A stretch of DNA of 64,000 nt from Chloroflexota bacterium (GTDB taxonomy: Bacteria; Chloroflexota; Anaerolineae; Anaerolineales; Villigracilaceae), in NCBI GenBank assembly GCA_016223135.1, contig JACRPQ010000001.1, forward strand, positions 1-64,000, given 5' to 3'. The notes beneath the pieces are model-generated. The model had not been told where the DNA came from. It saw only the letters and a list, made by a program, of their open reading frames with translations, and searched no databases. The first letter of the stretch is position 1, and the number at the start of each line of letters is the position of its first letter. Positions 8,010 through 17,176 of this stretch are shown piece by piece. Position numbers and translations under genes: made by a program.

Positions 8010-9170
8010 TTGCCGCCCTCACTTTTCCTCCTTCTCTTCTCGATTTTTGTTGACCTGCTCGGCTATGGAGTCATGCTGCCGCTTCTGCCGTTCTACGTGC
8101 AGGCGCAGGCTGGCGGCGCGGCAATTGCGGGCGGGTTGATGTCGGTGTATTCGGCGGTCCAGCTGGTTTCGGGTCCCGTCCTCGGCGCGCTCTCCGACCG
8201 TTACGGGCGCAAACCGATTTTGCTGATGTGCCTCTTTGGCACGTCCTTTGCCTATCTTCTGCTTGGGCTGGCAAATTCCCTGTTCGTTATCTTCCTCGCG
8301 GTGTTCATTGATGGGTTGACCGGCTCGAACCTCACCCTCGCCCACGCCTACATCGCCGACTCGACCACTCCTGAAACCCGCTCGCGCGGCATGAGCCTGG
8401 CAGGCGTGGCGTTTGGCTTGGGTTTGATGACGGGACCTGCCCTCGGTGGGCTCCTGAGCGGATACGGTCTCTCCGTTCCTGCCTTCACCGCATCATTCCT
8501 CGCCTTTGCTAACACTGCCTTCGGATTGTTTTTCCTCCCCGAATCCCTGCCGCTCGAACGGCGTGCCGCAGCAATTGCGCCGGTCTTCAGTTGGGCGGCG
8601 CAGTTCAAAAGCGTCTTCCTGCGGGCAAACATCCAAAAATTTCTCGCCGCCCTCTTTCTCCTCAACCTTGCCTTTGCGGGCTTGCAAACCAACTTCCCGC
8701 TCTATTCCAATCAGCGTTTCGGCTGGACGCCCGCGCAAAACAGTTACTTCTACCTTTACGTCGGCGTGTGCGGCATCTTCGTGCAGGGATACCTGTTCGG
8801 CCGGTTACAACCGCGCCTCGGCGAACGATTCCTTGCGCTCTTGGGACTGGCATGCATGGCGGCAGGTTTGGCAGCGATGGCGTTTGCTCCTGTCGCCTGG
8901 ACGCTCTTCCCCGCTGTTGCTGTGGTTGCGCTTGGCACGGGTTTCAGCATTCCTTCGCTCACTGCCCTGCTTTCTCTACGCGTACCCGACCACGAGCAGG
9001 GACGTCTGCTGGGCGGCACGCAAACCCTGCTCAGCCTGACCAATATCTTCGGCCCCACGCTGGCAGGTGTGACATTTGAACTCATTGCCTTTTCTGCGCC
9101 TTATTGGTTGGGCAGTGTTCTCGCAATCGCCGCTTTCTCCATTGCATACGTTGGGTTCGCTTCTGACTGA
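8010..9170 (+). CDS. MFS efflux transporter (TetA/multidrug type)
   Basis: This membrane protein of about 386 residues has 12 hydrophobic segments and the MFS motif A between helices 2 and 3, GALSDRYGRKP. The family exports drugs or metabolites by proton antiport, and this member is closest to the TetA-like drug:H+ antiporters. The first ORF codon is TTG at 8010 with no convincing ribosome site; translation may begin there or be coupled to the gene that ends 16 bp upstream. Helix 1 (FLLLFSIFVDLLGYGVMLPLL) starts at once, so little can be missing. The exported substrate cannot be told. Confidence 0.85.
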   Translation: MPPSLFLLLFSIFVDLLGYGVMLPLLPFYVQAQAGGAAIAGGLMSVYSAVQLVSGPVLGALSDRYGRKPILLMCLFGTSFAYLLLGLANSLFVIFLAVFIDGLTGSNLTLAHAYIADSTTPETRSRGMSLAGVAFGLGLMTGPALGGLLSGYGLSVPAFTASFLAFANTAFGLFFLPESLPLERRAAAIAPVFSWAAQFKSVFLRANIQKFLAALFLLNLAFAGLQTNFPLYSNQRFGWTPAQNSYFYLYVGVCGIFVQGYLFGRLQPRLGERFLALLGLACMAAGLAAMAFAPVAWTLFPAVAVVALGTGFSIPSLTALLSLRVPDHEQGRLLGGTQTLLSLTNIFGPTLAGVTFELIAFSAPYWLGSVLAIAAFSIAYVGFASD

Positions 9171-9188
9171 CTCTCGAACGGTCTTGCG

Positions 9189-10448
9189 CTATCCGGCTTT
9201 CTCTATCGCCCTCACCGCCGCCTGAATCCCATCCTCCAAGCCTAGCGCCGCACTGACGCTTTTTGCCCGCTCCCGCATAGACTTATTCCACAGTGCGGCT
9301 TGAATGGCGTTTGCCAATTTTTCGGCGGTGAGCGCCCGCTGGGGGATCGGTTGAGGACCTGCCCCAATTTTGTAAATTCGTTCTCCCCAAAAGAATTGGT
9401 CAATTGCCAGCGGGAGAGTGACGGCAGGAATGCCGGCATGCAAACTTGCGGAGGCGGTCCCTGCGCCGCCATGATGGACAGCGGCTCGCACGCGCGAGTA
9501 TAGCCATTCGTGCGGAATGTATTCGACGGGCAGGATGCGGCTCGATTGGATATGCGCGTGAAGCCGGGCGGGGATGGTCAGCACAGCGCGCGCATCGGAA
9601 TGGTCGAGCGCTTGTGCGATGAGGCGGAGGATGAAGGGAAAATCTTTTGTCCCTGGGCTGCCCAAGCCGATGGCAAGGGTGTTCTGCGGCGAGCGCTCGA
9701 TGAAGCGCTCGATTTGCGGCGAGGGCGTCCAGGCGGGGGAGGGGAGACGCCAATAGCCGGTAATGACCTGTTTTTCGTTCCAGTCGGTGGGGCGTGGGAC
9801 GATGCGTTCGCTAAATCCGTTCAGGGTGAGGGGTTGGTGAGGAAAAGGTCTCAGCGCAGGATCGAGCCAGTGAGCAGGAGGCAGGCTGAGGTGAGTCTGA
9901 CGCGCATCGTTGATTTCGGAGCGGAAGGAAAGCCAGGTCGTTTGTAGCAAAATCCAATGGGAGAGCCAGTTTCCAATCTTCCCAAATGAAAAACGAAAAG
10001 GCAAAAGTGCGGAGGAAAATTCGTGAGTGGGCGCAAGGGGCTGAAGAACGGCGCGGATGCCGGGGATGCGCAGACCTTCGGCGAGGTGCGCCCCCCAGAG
10101 GGTGGGCAAGCCGTAGAGGAGCAGGTCTGCGCCACGGCAGGCTTCGATAGCGGTGCGCAACATACGGGGATAGAGGATGCGGGCATTTTGAAAAAAGCGC
10201 TTTGTAGCGGCGAGGGAATGGAGAGGGTTGCGCCCGAGTGTGAGCGGGTCGCTTTGGTCGAGCATTAGATCGGAGGGGTTGCCCTCGAAGGGAGCGCAGA
10301 CGAGACCGCTTTGTTCGACGAGTGTTCGGAAGCCCAACGGCGCGGCAATGCGGACGGTATAGCCTGCGTCTTTCAGTCCGTGCCCGAGTGCGAGGTAAGG
10401 GAGGATGTCGCCGCGTGTGCCGCTGACAAGGAGGGTGATGGTTTTCAT
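9189..10448 (-). CDS. Family 1 glycosyltransferase (MGT/sterol glucosyltransferase type)
   Basis: The 419-residue protein begins with the GT-B motif TLLVSGTRGDILPYLALG and carries the C-terminal nucleotide-sugar motif HHGGAGTASASLHAGIP followed by the acidic DQFFW. Such enzymes transfer a sugar from UDP- or dTDP-sugars to small lipophilic acceptors. ATG 10448 is chosen because the GT-B fold starts there; the longer frame upstream runs into a repeat element. A SAM methyltransferase lies upstream on the same strand beyond the repeat at 10508-10758, so the two may modify the same lipid or terpenoid; that is inference. Confidence 0.85.
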   Translation of the reverse strand: MKTITLLVSGTRGDILPYLALGHGLKDAGYTVRIAAPLGFRTLVEQSGLVCAPFEGNPSDLMLDQSDPLTLGRNPLHSLAATKRFFQNARILYPRMLRTAIEACRGADLLLYGLPTLWGAHLAEGLRIPGIRAVLQPLAPTHEFSSALLPFRFSFGKIGNWLSHWILLQTTWLSFRSEINDARQTHLSLPPAHWLDPALRPFPHQPLTLNGFSERIVPRPTDWNEKQVITGYWRLPSPAWTPSPQIERFIERSPQNTLAIGLGSPGTKDFPFILRLIAQALDHSDARAVLTIPARLHAHIQSSRILPVEYIPHEWLYSRVRAAVHHGGAGTASASLHAGIPAVTLPLAIDQFFWGERIYKIGAGPQPIPQRALTAEKLANAIQAALWNKSMRERAKSVSAALGLEDGIQAAVRAIEKAG

Positions 10449-10507
10449 TGGAGTGTGTTCGCAATACAATGTGTCGGTATCGAACAACCCGAACTGGCTG
10501 TTTTTTT

Positions 10508-10758
10508 TACCGTACACAAAAACCCTAAAGGTCTGCTTTGCCGTCGTGAATTTGAGAATTTCCAAAAAGACCTTTAGAGAGTATTTTATAAATCGAGATT
10601 CACCACAGATAAACGCAGATGAACGCTGATTTTGATGAAAAACGTGATGCAATCACCCTTAAATCCAATTTATCTGTGTTCATCTGTGGTTGGAAAATGA
10701 ATTTCAAAACACTCTCTAAAAGACCTTTAGGTTTTTTTCACGAGAGAAATGTACGGTA
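10508..10758. repeat. TACCGTACA inverted-repeat element (copy 1, interrupted)
   Basis: The element starts TACCGTACA and ends TGTACGGTA and contains an inner inverted pair, CCTAAAGGTCT / AGACCTTTAGG. It is the same family as the 97-bp copy at 63424-63520, but is interrupted by a 142-bp insertion (10576-10717) plus an 11-bp target duplication. These additions account for its full length of 251 bp. Confidence 0.85.
10576..10717. mobile_element. Nested MITE-like insertion with 11-bp target duplication
   Basis: The insert has terminal inverted repeats AGAGAGTATTTT / AAAACACTCTCT (one mismatch) and is flanked on both sides by AAAAGACCTTT (10565-10575 and 10718-10728). It has no ORF. Its interior holds another inverted pair (CCACAGATAAACGCAGATG / CATCTGTGTTtATCTGTGG-like). 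The uninterrupted relative at 63424-63520 shows the empty site. Confidence 0.8.
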
Positions 10759-10826
10759 GCGAGCTTTTTTTGAGAAATTCGCGTAAATTCGATGCAAAGA
10801 AAACCTGATGTTATTGGGGATAGCGC

Positions 10827-11672
10827 CTATTCCCGGACAAAGACCAGCATGCGGTATTCGATTGTCCCTGCGTGGAGGCACTGCTGCAGAGCCATGCTCC
10901 CCAGCATGGACGGCAGGATGGGATGCCGAAGGGGGAGACGTTCGCCGATGAACAGAAGCGTTTGTGCCAGGGCGTCCGGGAGTCGGCGCAGGCGCAGGGA
11001 GGGGGTCAGGTTTTGGTTTTTCGTCATCCGCAGGTGGGATGCTTTTGCGAATTGGTTTGCCTGCTCGACGGTGATGACTCCGGGAACATGCCAGCCTTGC
11101 ATGTAGGCTTTCAGCCAGCGGTTTTCGTTGTGTGAAAGCAGTCGGTTTGCCCGGTAGTCGTCAATCAGTATCAATTTTCCGCCCGGCCGAAGCAGGCGGC
11201 TTGCCTCGCGGAAGTAGTTCTGCGGCTCTGCCGTATGGACAACTGCCTCCACCGAATAGACGGCATCGAATGCGCCGCCTGCCAACGGTGTACAGGTGAA
11301 GTCCGCTTCAATGAAGAGGATGTGTTTATCAAGGTTTGTTCCTCTGGCAAATTGTTGTGCCAGCCGCGCCTGCACAGGGCTAAGAGTGAGTCCGAAGGCG
11401 GGCTGGGGATTTTGCAGGCGCGGGAGGATGTGAAACAGACTCGCGCCGACGCCACATCCCAAGTCAGCAATACGGACGTAGGCGGATGCGGTGGTCTCGA
11501 TTTCGGCGCGGATCAGTTCATTGGAGGCGTTCATCGCCTCGCCATGCGAACGCACGCCGTCCATCCATAAGGCGCGGTGGATGTTTTCTGCCTGGCGGGT
11601 GCGATTGAAGGCAAGGAAGAGTTTTGTGTTTTTGTCGTAGTAAATGCGAATCGCGTCGCGATTGGCGGGCAT
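10827..11672 (-). CDS. SAM-dependent methyltransferase (class I)
   Basis: The 281-residue protein has the SAM-binding motif IADLGCGVGASLFHI, the acidic motif FIEADFTCTPL and the post-motif segment EASRLLRPGGKLILIDDY. It resembles the tocopherol/cyclopropane-type small-molecule methyltransferases that act on lipids or terpenoids. The ORF starts MPANRDAIRIYYDKNT, typical of the YYD-beginning of these enzymes. The neighbouring glycosyltransferase suggests shared tailoring of a lipid-like product, but there is no other biosynthesis gene close by. Confidence 0.8.
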   Translation of the reverse strand: MPANRDAIRIYYDKNTKLFLAFNRTRQAENIHRALWMDGVRSHGEAMNASNELIRAEIETTASAYVRIADLGCGVGASLFHILPRLQNPQPAFGLTLSPVQARLAQQFARGTNLDKHILFIEADFTCTPLAGGAFDAVYSVEAVVHTAEPQNYFREASRLLRPGGKLILIDDYRANRLLSHNENRWLKAYMQGWHVPGVITVEQANQFAKASHLRMTKNQNLTPSLRLRRLPDALAQTLLFIGERLPLRHPILPSMLGSMALQQCLHAGTIEYRMLVFVRE

Positions 11673-11910
11673 GGAAGCATTATAACGTCCGTAAAATGCA
11701 ATGCTGAGGGTTTATCAGGGTCATGCCGAACAAAAGGCGGCGTCCATGCCAAACAACTCCAAGCCGCCTGGAACCAAGACTACCTGCTCAAGGTGCTCAC
11801 CTCTCCACTTTTTTAGGTGCGATTGCCCTAGAATCTGGTACCTTCGATGGTTGTTTTCAATGCGGGATGGTATATAATCTAGGTAACAATCCACCAAAAA
11901 GGAAAATACC

Positions 11911-12912
11911 ATGGAAGCCGTACTCGCGATTGTAAAAAATCTCCTCAAAAACCCAAGAGTCGCCCTGATTACAGGTGTGATCTTGGGTTTATTGTTGGGT
12001 TTGATCATCGGATGGGGATTGTGGCCCGTCCAATGGACAGACGGCACTCCGGAAGTCCTGCGGGCAGACCTGCAGGAGGATTACCTCCGAATGGCGGCGG
12101 AAGCCTACGCCCGCAACAACGACCCGAACGATGCGCTTCGCCGCTGGGACGACCTGGGGAAAGCCGCCGCGAGTACCTACGTGCGCCTGCAAGCCAACCC
12201 CGGCAAAATTGACCCGGCAGTGCTGCAAAACTATGGCGGGTTGATTCAAACTATGCGAGGTCCCATCGTCCCTCAGCCGCAAACCAAAGCAGGCGCTTCC
12301 TCCAGCACATTCGTCCTTTTGCTTTCTGCTGCCGTGATTCTCATTTTGGTGGGAGCGGGGGGAGTCTATTTGTACCGCCTCCTGCGCAAAGGTCCGGCTG
12401 TGACCACCGCCGTGATGCAAGCCGCGCAAGCCAGCCGCAGCGCCGAACGGACAAATTTCGAGGAACTGGGGCTTGCCCCTCCCATCACCCAAACCATGAC
12501 CACCTACGTCCTTGGCGACGACCTGTATGACGAATCGTTCAGCATTGATACCGCCGGCGGCGAATTCCTCGGCGAATATGGCGTAGGCATCTCCGAAACC
12601 ATCGGTGTTGGCGAACCGAAAAAAGTCGCGGCGCTGGAAGTCTGGCTGTTCGACAAAAACGACATCAAAACCGCCACGAAAGTCCTCATGTCTGAACACG
12701 CCTACAACGACCCGAATATTCGCGCACGCCTCGAGCCCAAGGGCGACCTGCATGTCGTCAAAAAGGGCGAGCAAATCCTTCTCGAGACGGCGACTCTGCA
12801 ATTACTCGTCACTGTGGTGGATTTGGAATATGGGACGGGCGCCCTGCCTCAAAACAGTTTCTTCGAACGCATCACCCTGGAACTGGCGGTGTGGCCCCGC
12901 GCCGGAGCCTAA
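11911..12912 (+). CDS. Membrane-anchored protein of unknown function
   Basis: This 333-residue protein has one hydrophobic segment near residues 17-38 (VALITGVILGLLLGLIIGWGL) and another near 130-152 (FVLLLSAAVILILVGAGGVYLY), giving an exposed loop of about 90 residues and a C-terminal domain of about 180 residues rich in beta strands. I do not recognise the family. A TATAAT at about 11874-11879 and GGAAAA before the ATG fit an own promoter and ribosome site. It is followed by a strong terminator at 12935. Confidence 0.75.
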   Translation: MEAVLAIVKNLLKNPRVALITGVILGLLLGLIIGWGLWPVQWTDGTPEVLRADLQEDYLRMAAEAYARNNDPNDALRRWDDLGKAAASTYVRLQANPGKIDPAVLQNYGGLIQTMRGPIVPQPQTKAGASSSTFVLLLSAAVILILVGAGGVYLYRLLRKGPAVTTAVMQAAQASRSAERTNFEELGLAPPITQTMTTYVLGDDLYDESFSIDTAGGEFLGEYGVGISETIGVGEPKKVAALEVWLFDKNDIKTATKVLMSEHAYNDPNIRARLEPKGDLHVVKKGEQILLETATLQLLVTVVDLEYGTGALPQNSFFERITLELAVWPRAGA

Positions 12913-12934
12913 CCCTCCCCTGAACCGAATCAAA

Positions 12935-12968
12935 AGAGACCGGCGTCGCGCCGGTCTCTTTGTTTTGT
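12935..12968 (+). terminator. Rho-independent terminator after the membrane protein gene
   Basis: AGAGACCGGCG pairs with CGCCGGTCTCT around TCG, followed by TTTGTTTTG. Confidence 0.85.
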
Positions 12969-12988
12969 ATCCAGCCTGCCATTATTAC

Positions 12989-13084
12989 AGACCCTAAAGG
13001 TTTCTTTCGCCAATCTGTGCTTTATCTGGCAAAGTGCGCTGGCTGAACAGTCTTTTAGGCTGTTCAGGAAAACCTTTAGGGTCT
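12989..13084. repeat. CCTAAAGG-type inverted repeat
   Basis: AGACCCTAAAGGTTT at 12989-13003 is the exact inverse of AAACCTTTAGGGTCT at 13070-13084. The inner motif CCTAAAGG is shared with the elements at 10508 and 63424, so this may be a relative. It lies between convergent genes. Confidence 0.7.
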
Positions 13085-13092
13085 CTGTCATG

Positions 13093-13557
13093 TTATTCGA
13101 TCTTTAAAATCTTGAGTTTGATTTTGCCGCTTGGCGTCTGCGCCTCCACCACGTCTCCAACTTTATGGTTGAGCAGAGCTTTTCCAAACGGCGATTCGTT
13201 GGAAATCTTTCCATTGCGCGGGTCGGCTTCCGATGCGCCTACCAGATAAAATGTTTCGGGGTCGAAGTTCTCTTCCTGAATGGTAACTTTCGATCCAACA
13301 GCAACAACATCGCTTTGGGTATTTTCGATAATCGTCGCCATGCGCAGGATGGCTTCGATCTCCTGGATGCGTCCTTCGAGGAATGCCTGGTCTTCCTTGG
13401 CTTTGTGATAGTCGGCGTTTTCTGAGAGGTCGCCCATTTGAATGGCGGAACGGAGGCGTTTGGCGAGTTCTTCGCGGCGCGGGCCGGTCAGTTCGGCAAG
13501 TTCCGCCCGCAGTTTGGCTTCGCCTTCCGAAGTCAGGTAATGGGTGGTTTGAGTCAT
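13093..13557 (-). CDS. greA: Transcription elongation factor GreA
   Basis: GreA rescues backtracked RNA polymerase by stimulating transcript cleavage. The 154-residue length is standard, with the N-terminal coiled-coil hairpin containing the acidic tip motif GDLSENADYHKAKEDQ and a C-terminal FKBP-like domain (ESPFGKALLNHKVGDVV). The start MTQTTHYLTSEGEAKL is typical. The dGTPase-like gene lies 18 bp upstream on the same strand, so they may share a transcript. Confidence 0.96.
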   Translation of the reverse strand: MTQTTHYLTSEGEAKLRAELAELTGPRREELAKRLRSAIQMGDLSENADYHKAKEDQAFLEGRIQEIEAILRMATIIENTQSDVVAVGSKVTIQEENFDPETFYLVGASEADPRNGKISNESPFGKALLNHKVGDVVEAQTPSGKIKLKILKIE

Positions 13558-13575
13558 AGGATACGTTCTCCGGTC

Positions 13576-14727
13576 TTAGGGTTTTTCCAATGGATTAAAG
13601 AGTTTCTGATGTTCCTCAATGGCATAGCGGTCGGTCATGCCGGCGATGTAATCGCAGATGGTGCGCTCCAGCCCGCGCGTGGGAATGTGCGCCTGAACGG
13701 TATCGGGGAGCATGGATGGTTCGGAGCGGTAAGCGGTGAACAGGTCGGTGATGATGCGCTCCGCCTTGACTTGCATCCGCACCACGCGGTAGTGGCGGTA
13801 GAGGTTCTTGTACAGGAAATCCTTCAGTTCGCGGTTGCGCCTCTGCATTTCTTCGCTGTAACCAATGACGTTGTATTTGAGCTTTTGAATGTCGAGCGGC
13901 GACTTGACTTTGCTGTCTTTGAGCCGTTTGTCGGTCGCTTCGATCATATCAGTGACCATGAGACCCACCAATTGGCGAATCATGCGGTGACGCTCCATTT
14001 CGCTGAGGTCAGGTCCGCGCCAGTGGTAGGTTTCGCGCAGTATTTCCCAGAGTGCGATGCCTTCGAGCATGTGAGGGGAGATCATGTTCGAGCGCAGACC
14101 GTCATCGAGGTCGTGAGTGGTGTAGGCGAGTTCGTCCGCGACGTTGGCGATTTGGGTTTCGAGATTGCCGCGCAGGTCGGGGTTGTAATCCCTTGCGTCG
14201 GAAATGTCATATTCGGATTCGTGTTTGACAATGCCCTCGCGCACTTCCCAGGTGAGATTCAAGCCGGGGAATTCGGGGTAGCGTTGTTCCAGTTCAGTGA
14301 CGATGCGCAGGGATTGCTTGTTATGGTCGAACCCGCCGAAGTCTTTCATCAAGCGGGCGAGGGCAACTTCGCCGGAATGTCCAAATGGGGAATGACCGAG
14401 GTCATGGGCAAGGCAAATGGTTTCAACGAGGTCTTCGTTGGCGCCCAGGGCGCGGGCAAGGGTGCGTCCGATTTGGGCAACTTCCAGCGTATGGGTGAGG
14501 CGCGTGCGGAAGTAATCGCCCTCGTAGTTGATAAAGACCTGTGTCTTGTACTCCAATCTGCGGAAGGCAGTGGTGTGCAGGATGCGGTCACGGTCGCGCT
14601 GGAACGATGTGCGGTATTCGGGCTCGTTATCGAGGTAGGCGCGTCCCTTGGAGTCGCGGCTGCGCATTCCATAGGGGGCGAGGCTCTTGTCCTCGATTTC
14701 TTCAAGTTGTTGGCGGGTGTAATACAT
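13576..14727 (-). CDS. dgt: Deoxyguanosinetriphosphate triphosphohydrolase-like protein
   Basis: This 383-residue HD-domain protein has the family signatures FQRDRDRILHTTAFRRLEYK, RTRLTHTLEVAQIGR and the metal motif CLAHDLGHSPFGHSGE. Members hydrolyse dNTPs to nucleosides and triphosphate, which tunes dNTP pools. The length and N-terminus (LAPYGMRSRDSKGR) fit the short dGTPase-like group present in most bacteria. It is followed closely by greA on the same strand. Confidence 0.92.
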   Translation of the reverse strand: MYYTRQQLEEIEDKSLAPYGMRSRDSKGRAYLDNEPEYRTSFQRDRDRILHTTAFRRLEYKTQVFINYEGDYFRTRLTHTLEVAQIGRTLARALGANEDLVETICLAHDLGHSPFGHSGEVALARLMKDFGGFDHNKQSLRIVTELEQRYPEFPGLNLTWEVREGIVKHESEYDISDARDYNPDLRGNLETQIANVADELAYTTHDLDDGLRSNMISPHMLEGIALWEILRETYHWRGPDLSEMERHRMIRQLVGLMVTDMIEATDKRLKDSKVKSPLDIQKLKYNVIGYSEEMQRRNRELKDFLYKNLYRHYRVVRMQVKAERIITDLFTAYRSEPSMLPDTVQAHIPTRGLERTICDYIAGMTDRYAIEEHQKLFNPLEKP

Positions 14728-14943
14728 ACTGCCTTTCGAGTGTGTATCCTATTGCGAGCGAAAGCGAGAAACAAAACAATCTCCAGAAGGGGATTGCCTC
14801 AACAAAGAAGATTGTCTTTTGCGGCGTTGACGGGTGTTTGTGCTTGTTTACCGGAAAATCCTGTTGGGGTATTGTAGTCGTGTTCTGCCAGACGTCAAGG
14901 CTGTTTGGGATTGCTTTGTCTCTCGGGCAACCCTACCTAATGG

Positions 14944-14949
14944 TATACT
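14944..14949 (+). promoter_or_regulatory. -10 box (TATACT) seven bases before the lipoprotein start
   Basis: TATACT ends seven bases before ATG 14957, the distance at which transcription normally starts, and no clear ribosome site is present. No good -35 is visible. A leaderless transcript is possible. Confidence 0.4.
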
Positions 14950-14956
14950 GCGCTGT

Positions 14957-17026
14957 ATGCTCAGCAAACGCCTTCGCCCTGTTAACCTTATCGTTTTGCT
15001 CTCGTTATGCTTGACGGTTTTATTGGCGAGTACAGCGTGTCAGGGAAGACCGACTGCCGTTACTCCAGCGTCTATTCCACTCGCTGCCGCTTCTTTTACA
15101 CCCGCTCCCTCTTCCTCAGACGGACAGGTCTCTTCAGCGAGTGAGATTTCCACACCGGCATTTCCTATAGCGCTGCAGTCTGTGCCGACGGTATCTTCTA
15201 CGCCTTTACCGCCGATGGGGGATTGGCGCGATTTCCCCATTTTGCCTGAGACCTTCAGCCCGCGTGTGTTTGAAATCTATGCTCAGGGTCAGGCTCTTGG
15301 GCGCGCCCCCGACCATTTTTCGGTCATCGGCGATTGTCAGTCCATTCCTTTCGTCTTTCTTGGTCCTTTCGGGCGAGGCGAGCAGCGCCCGGATGCCACC
15401 GAAAATTACTTGTGGGATGCTCTCACTTATTTCAAAGGGTCTTTTGATCGCTGGTCGGTAACCTCGCGCGGCGGTTTTACTGCTGCATCCATCCTCAGTC
15501 CCATGCAGGCTGATCCGCAGCTGTGCAAAGTCGGCGAGACGCCGCTTGCTTGCGAGTATCGCCTGAACAATCCTGCTTTTGTTTTCATCACGTTGGAAAC
15601 CTGGCTGGACCCCAACACAATTGACCGCTACGAAATGTACGTGCGCCGCATTCTGGATGAGGTCATTGCGCGTGGGTCGGTCCCTATTCTGCTGACCAAA
15701 GCCGATGTTTCGGAGGTCGGGCAAGGGGTTCATGTCATTAACCCAACCATCGTGCGTTTAGCCTACGAGTATCAGGTGCCGGTGGTTAATTTCTGGAGGT
15801 CGGCTCAATACCTGGAAAATCGCGGGATTGATCCGACTCGCGAAGGCTTTCACCTTAGCGCCGAGGGATACCGGGTTAAAAACATTCTTGCCTTGCGCGC
15901 CCTCTATCAATTATGGCAAGCCGTTCAAGGGCAGGAGGCCGTCTCTGCCCAGCCGACGCCCTCTCCGCAGGCTGCGTTGCCTTCCGAACAACAATCCCCG
16001 GAGATTATTCAATTCAATCGCCCGGATTGTCAGGGAGGATGTGTTTTCTTTGGCACCGCCCTTTCTCGCGATGGGAAAGTGACCTTGAATGGCGTCTTTG
16101 CCTACGCCTATGCTCGCCATGAAGTGATACCCATCTTGGGCGAAGGTTTTGACCTGCAGGATGTCAGCCAGGATGGACATCGTCTTCTCGTCAATACCGA
16201 GAACAATCTCTATGAAATCAACCTGCAGGAGAATACCTGGCGGTTGATTAGTGAAACATTTGATTCGCTTGGCAGACAGGGCGCATATTGGGATAGTCAG
16301 GATCGCGAAATCGTGTATCTGGACCGCACTGCTCCCATTGAGACTGATAAAGGTCAGGCATTCACCCTATATCCTTCCTCGCGGGATGGGGAGATTTATC
16401 TGGAGGGTGGTATCTGCGATTCAAAAGATGCCTGTCGCGGGCAGGGTGTTTATCGCCTCAACCCCGACCATTCTCTTACAGCCTTGCCCTATCTACAACC
16501 AGTGTTTTCACCTGACGGCCGTTTGGTGACTTTTCTTAATCCGCAAGCCGCCCAATCCCTCAATTACTATCACATTCGTTACCTCCTCCTTCAAGAGGTG
16601 GAACGCGGCTTGCCCAGCCAGCGGGCTTTCTACTTCCGTGAAGAACGCGGCTTTATGATTTACCCGGATGTGCGCGCATACGCTTTTTCTCCTGACAGCA
16701 AGCGCCTCATGGTACTCTACGATGTTTACAGTGAATACTATGAGCAATCCCAATTTTCACAGTTTTACTTGCTGGACCTTGAGCATGGACGCATAGCTGA
16801 CTTTGGACGACTGCGCAGCCCTGCTGCCAGCCTGAATCCCCGCATGGTTTGGTCTCCCGATGGACAGCAGGTGCTTTTTTTCCTGACCGAACCGGATGCA
16901 GAAGGGCGCTATCTCATTCGCCTTTATCGCTCTGATCTGACCAGCGGCGAAAACCTGATTCTGGAACAGCCTCAGATTCTCCTTAGTGAAGATTATATTT
17001 ATCTCACCAATCTGTATTGGCGATAA
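14957..17026 (+). CDS. Lipoprotein with SGNH-like hydrolase domain and PD40 beta-propeller
   Basis: The start at 14957 gives a lipoprotein signal, MLSKRLRPVNLIVLLSL then a lipobox LASTAC. After a Thr/Ser/Pro-rich linker, residues about 85-330 look like an SGNH/GDSL hydrolase: VIGDCQS near the start and DPTREGFHLSAEGY near the end would supply the catalytic Ser region and the Asp-His pair. However, the block-I Ser context (GDCQSIP) is not a perfect GDSL. Residues about 345-690 contain propeller-type repeats (FSPDGRLVTF, FSPDSKRLMVL, WSPDGQQVLFF) as in PD40/WD40-like proteins. The protein is therefore expected outside the membrane, anchored by lipid. The substrate is unknown. It stands alone, ahead of tRNA-Gln. 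Confidence 0.75.
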   Translation: MLSKRLRPVNLIVLLSLCLTVLLASTACQGRPTAVTPASIPLAAASFTPAPSSSDGQVSSASEISTPAFPIALQSVPTVSSTPLPPMGDWRDFPILPETFSPRVFEIYAQGQALGRAPDHFSVIGDCQSIPFVFLGPFGRGEQRPDATENYLWDALTYFKGSFDRWSVTSRGGFTAASILSPMQADPQLCKVGETPLACEYRLNNPAFVFITLETWLDPNTIDRYEMYVRRILDEVIARGSVPILLTKADVSEVGQGVHVINPTIVRLAYEYQVPVVNFWRSAQYLENRGIDPTREGFHLSAEGYRVKNILALRALYQLWQAVQGQEAVSAQPTPSPQAALPSEQQSPEIIQFNRPDCQGGCVFFGTALSRDGKVTLNGVFAYAYARHEVIPILGEGFDLQDVSQDGHRLLVNTENNLYEINLQENTWRLISETFDSLGRQGAYWDSQDREIVYLDRTAPIETDKGQAFTLYPSSRDGEIYLEGGICDSKDACRGQGVYRLNPDHSLTALPYLQPVFSPDGRLVTFLNPQAAQSLNYYHIRYLLLQEVERGLPSQRAFYFREERGFMIYPDVRAYAFSPDSKRLMVLYDVYSEYYEQSQFSQFYLLDLEHGRIADFGRLRSPAASLNPRMVWSPDGQQVLFFLTEPDAEGRYLIRLYRSDLTSGENLILEQPQILLSEDYIYLTNLYWR

Positions 17027-17105
17027 AGCATGGATTAACACTTTTTGAATCTTCCCTTGTCTGCTCATGCATCGCATGATAAAATACTGCCCGCTGGAAA
17101 GCCCT

Positions 17106-17176
17106 TGGGGGCTCGTCTAATGGCAGGACGACTGACTCTGGATCAGTTAGTAGAGGTTCGAATCCTTTGCCCCCAG
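17106..17176 (+). tRNA. tRNA-Gln (anticodon CUG)
   Basis: The acceptor stem TGGGGGC pairs with GCCCCCA, the anticodon stem ACTGA/TCAGT closes the loop CTCTGGA with anticodon CTG, and the T arm is AGAGG-TTCGAAT-CCTTT. CCA is not encoded. It is the integration site of the island that follows. Confidence 0.93.

Noticed and set aside
9189..11672. A biosynthetic gene cluster of glycosyltransferase plus methyltransferase
   Set aside because: No scaffold-forming enzyme is near, and the genes are separated by a mobile repeat; two tailoring enzymes are not enough.
13438..14877. A 479-residue plus-strand ORF opposite greA and dgt
   Set aside because: Antisense shadow; both minus-strand genes have full family motifs.
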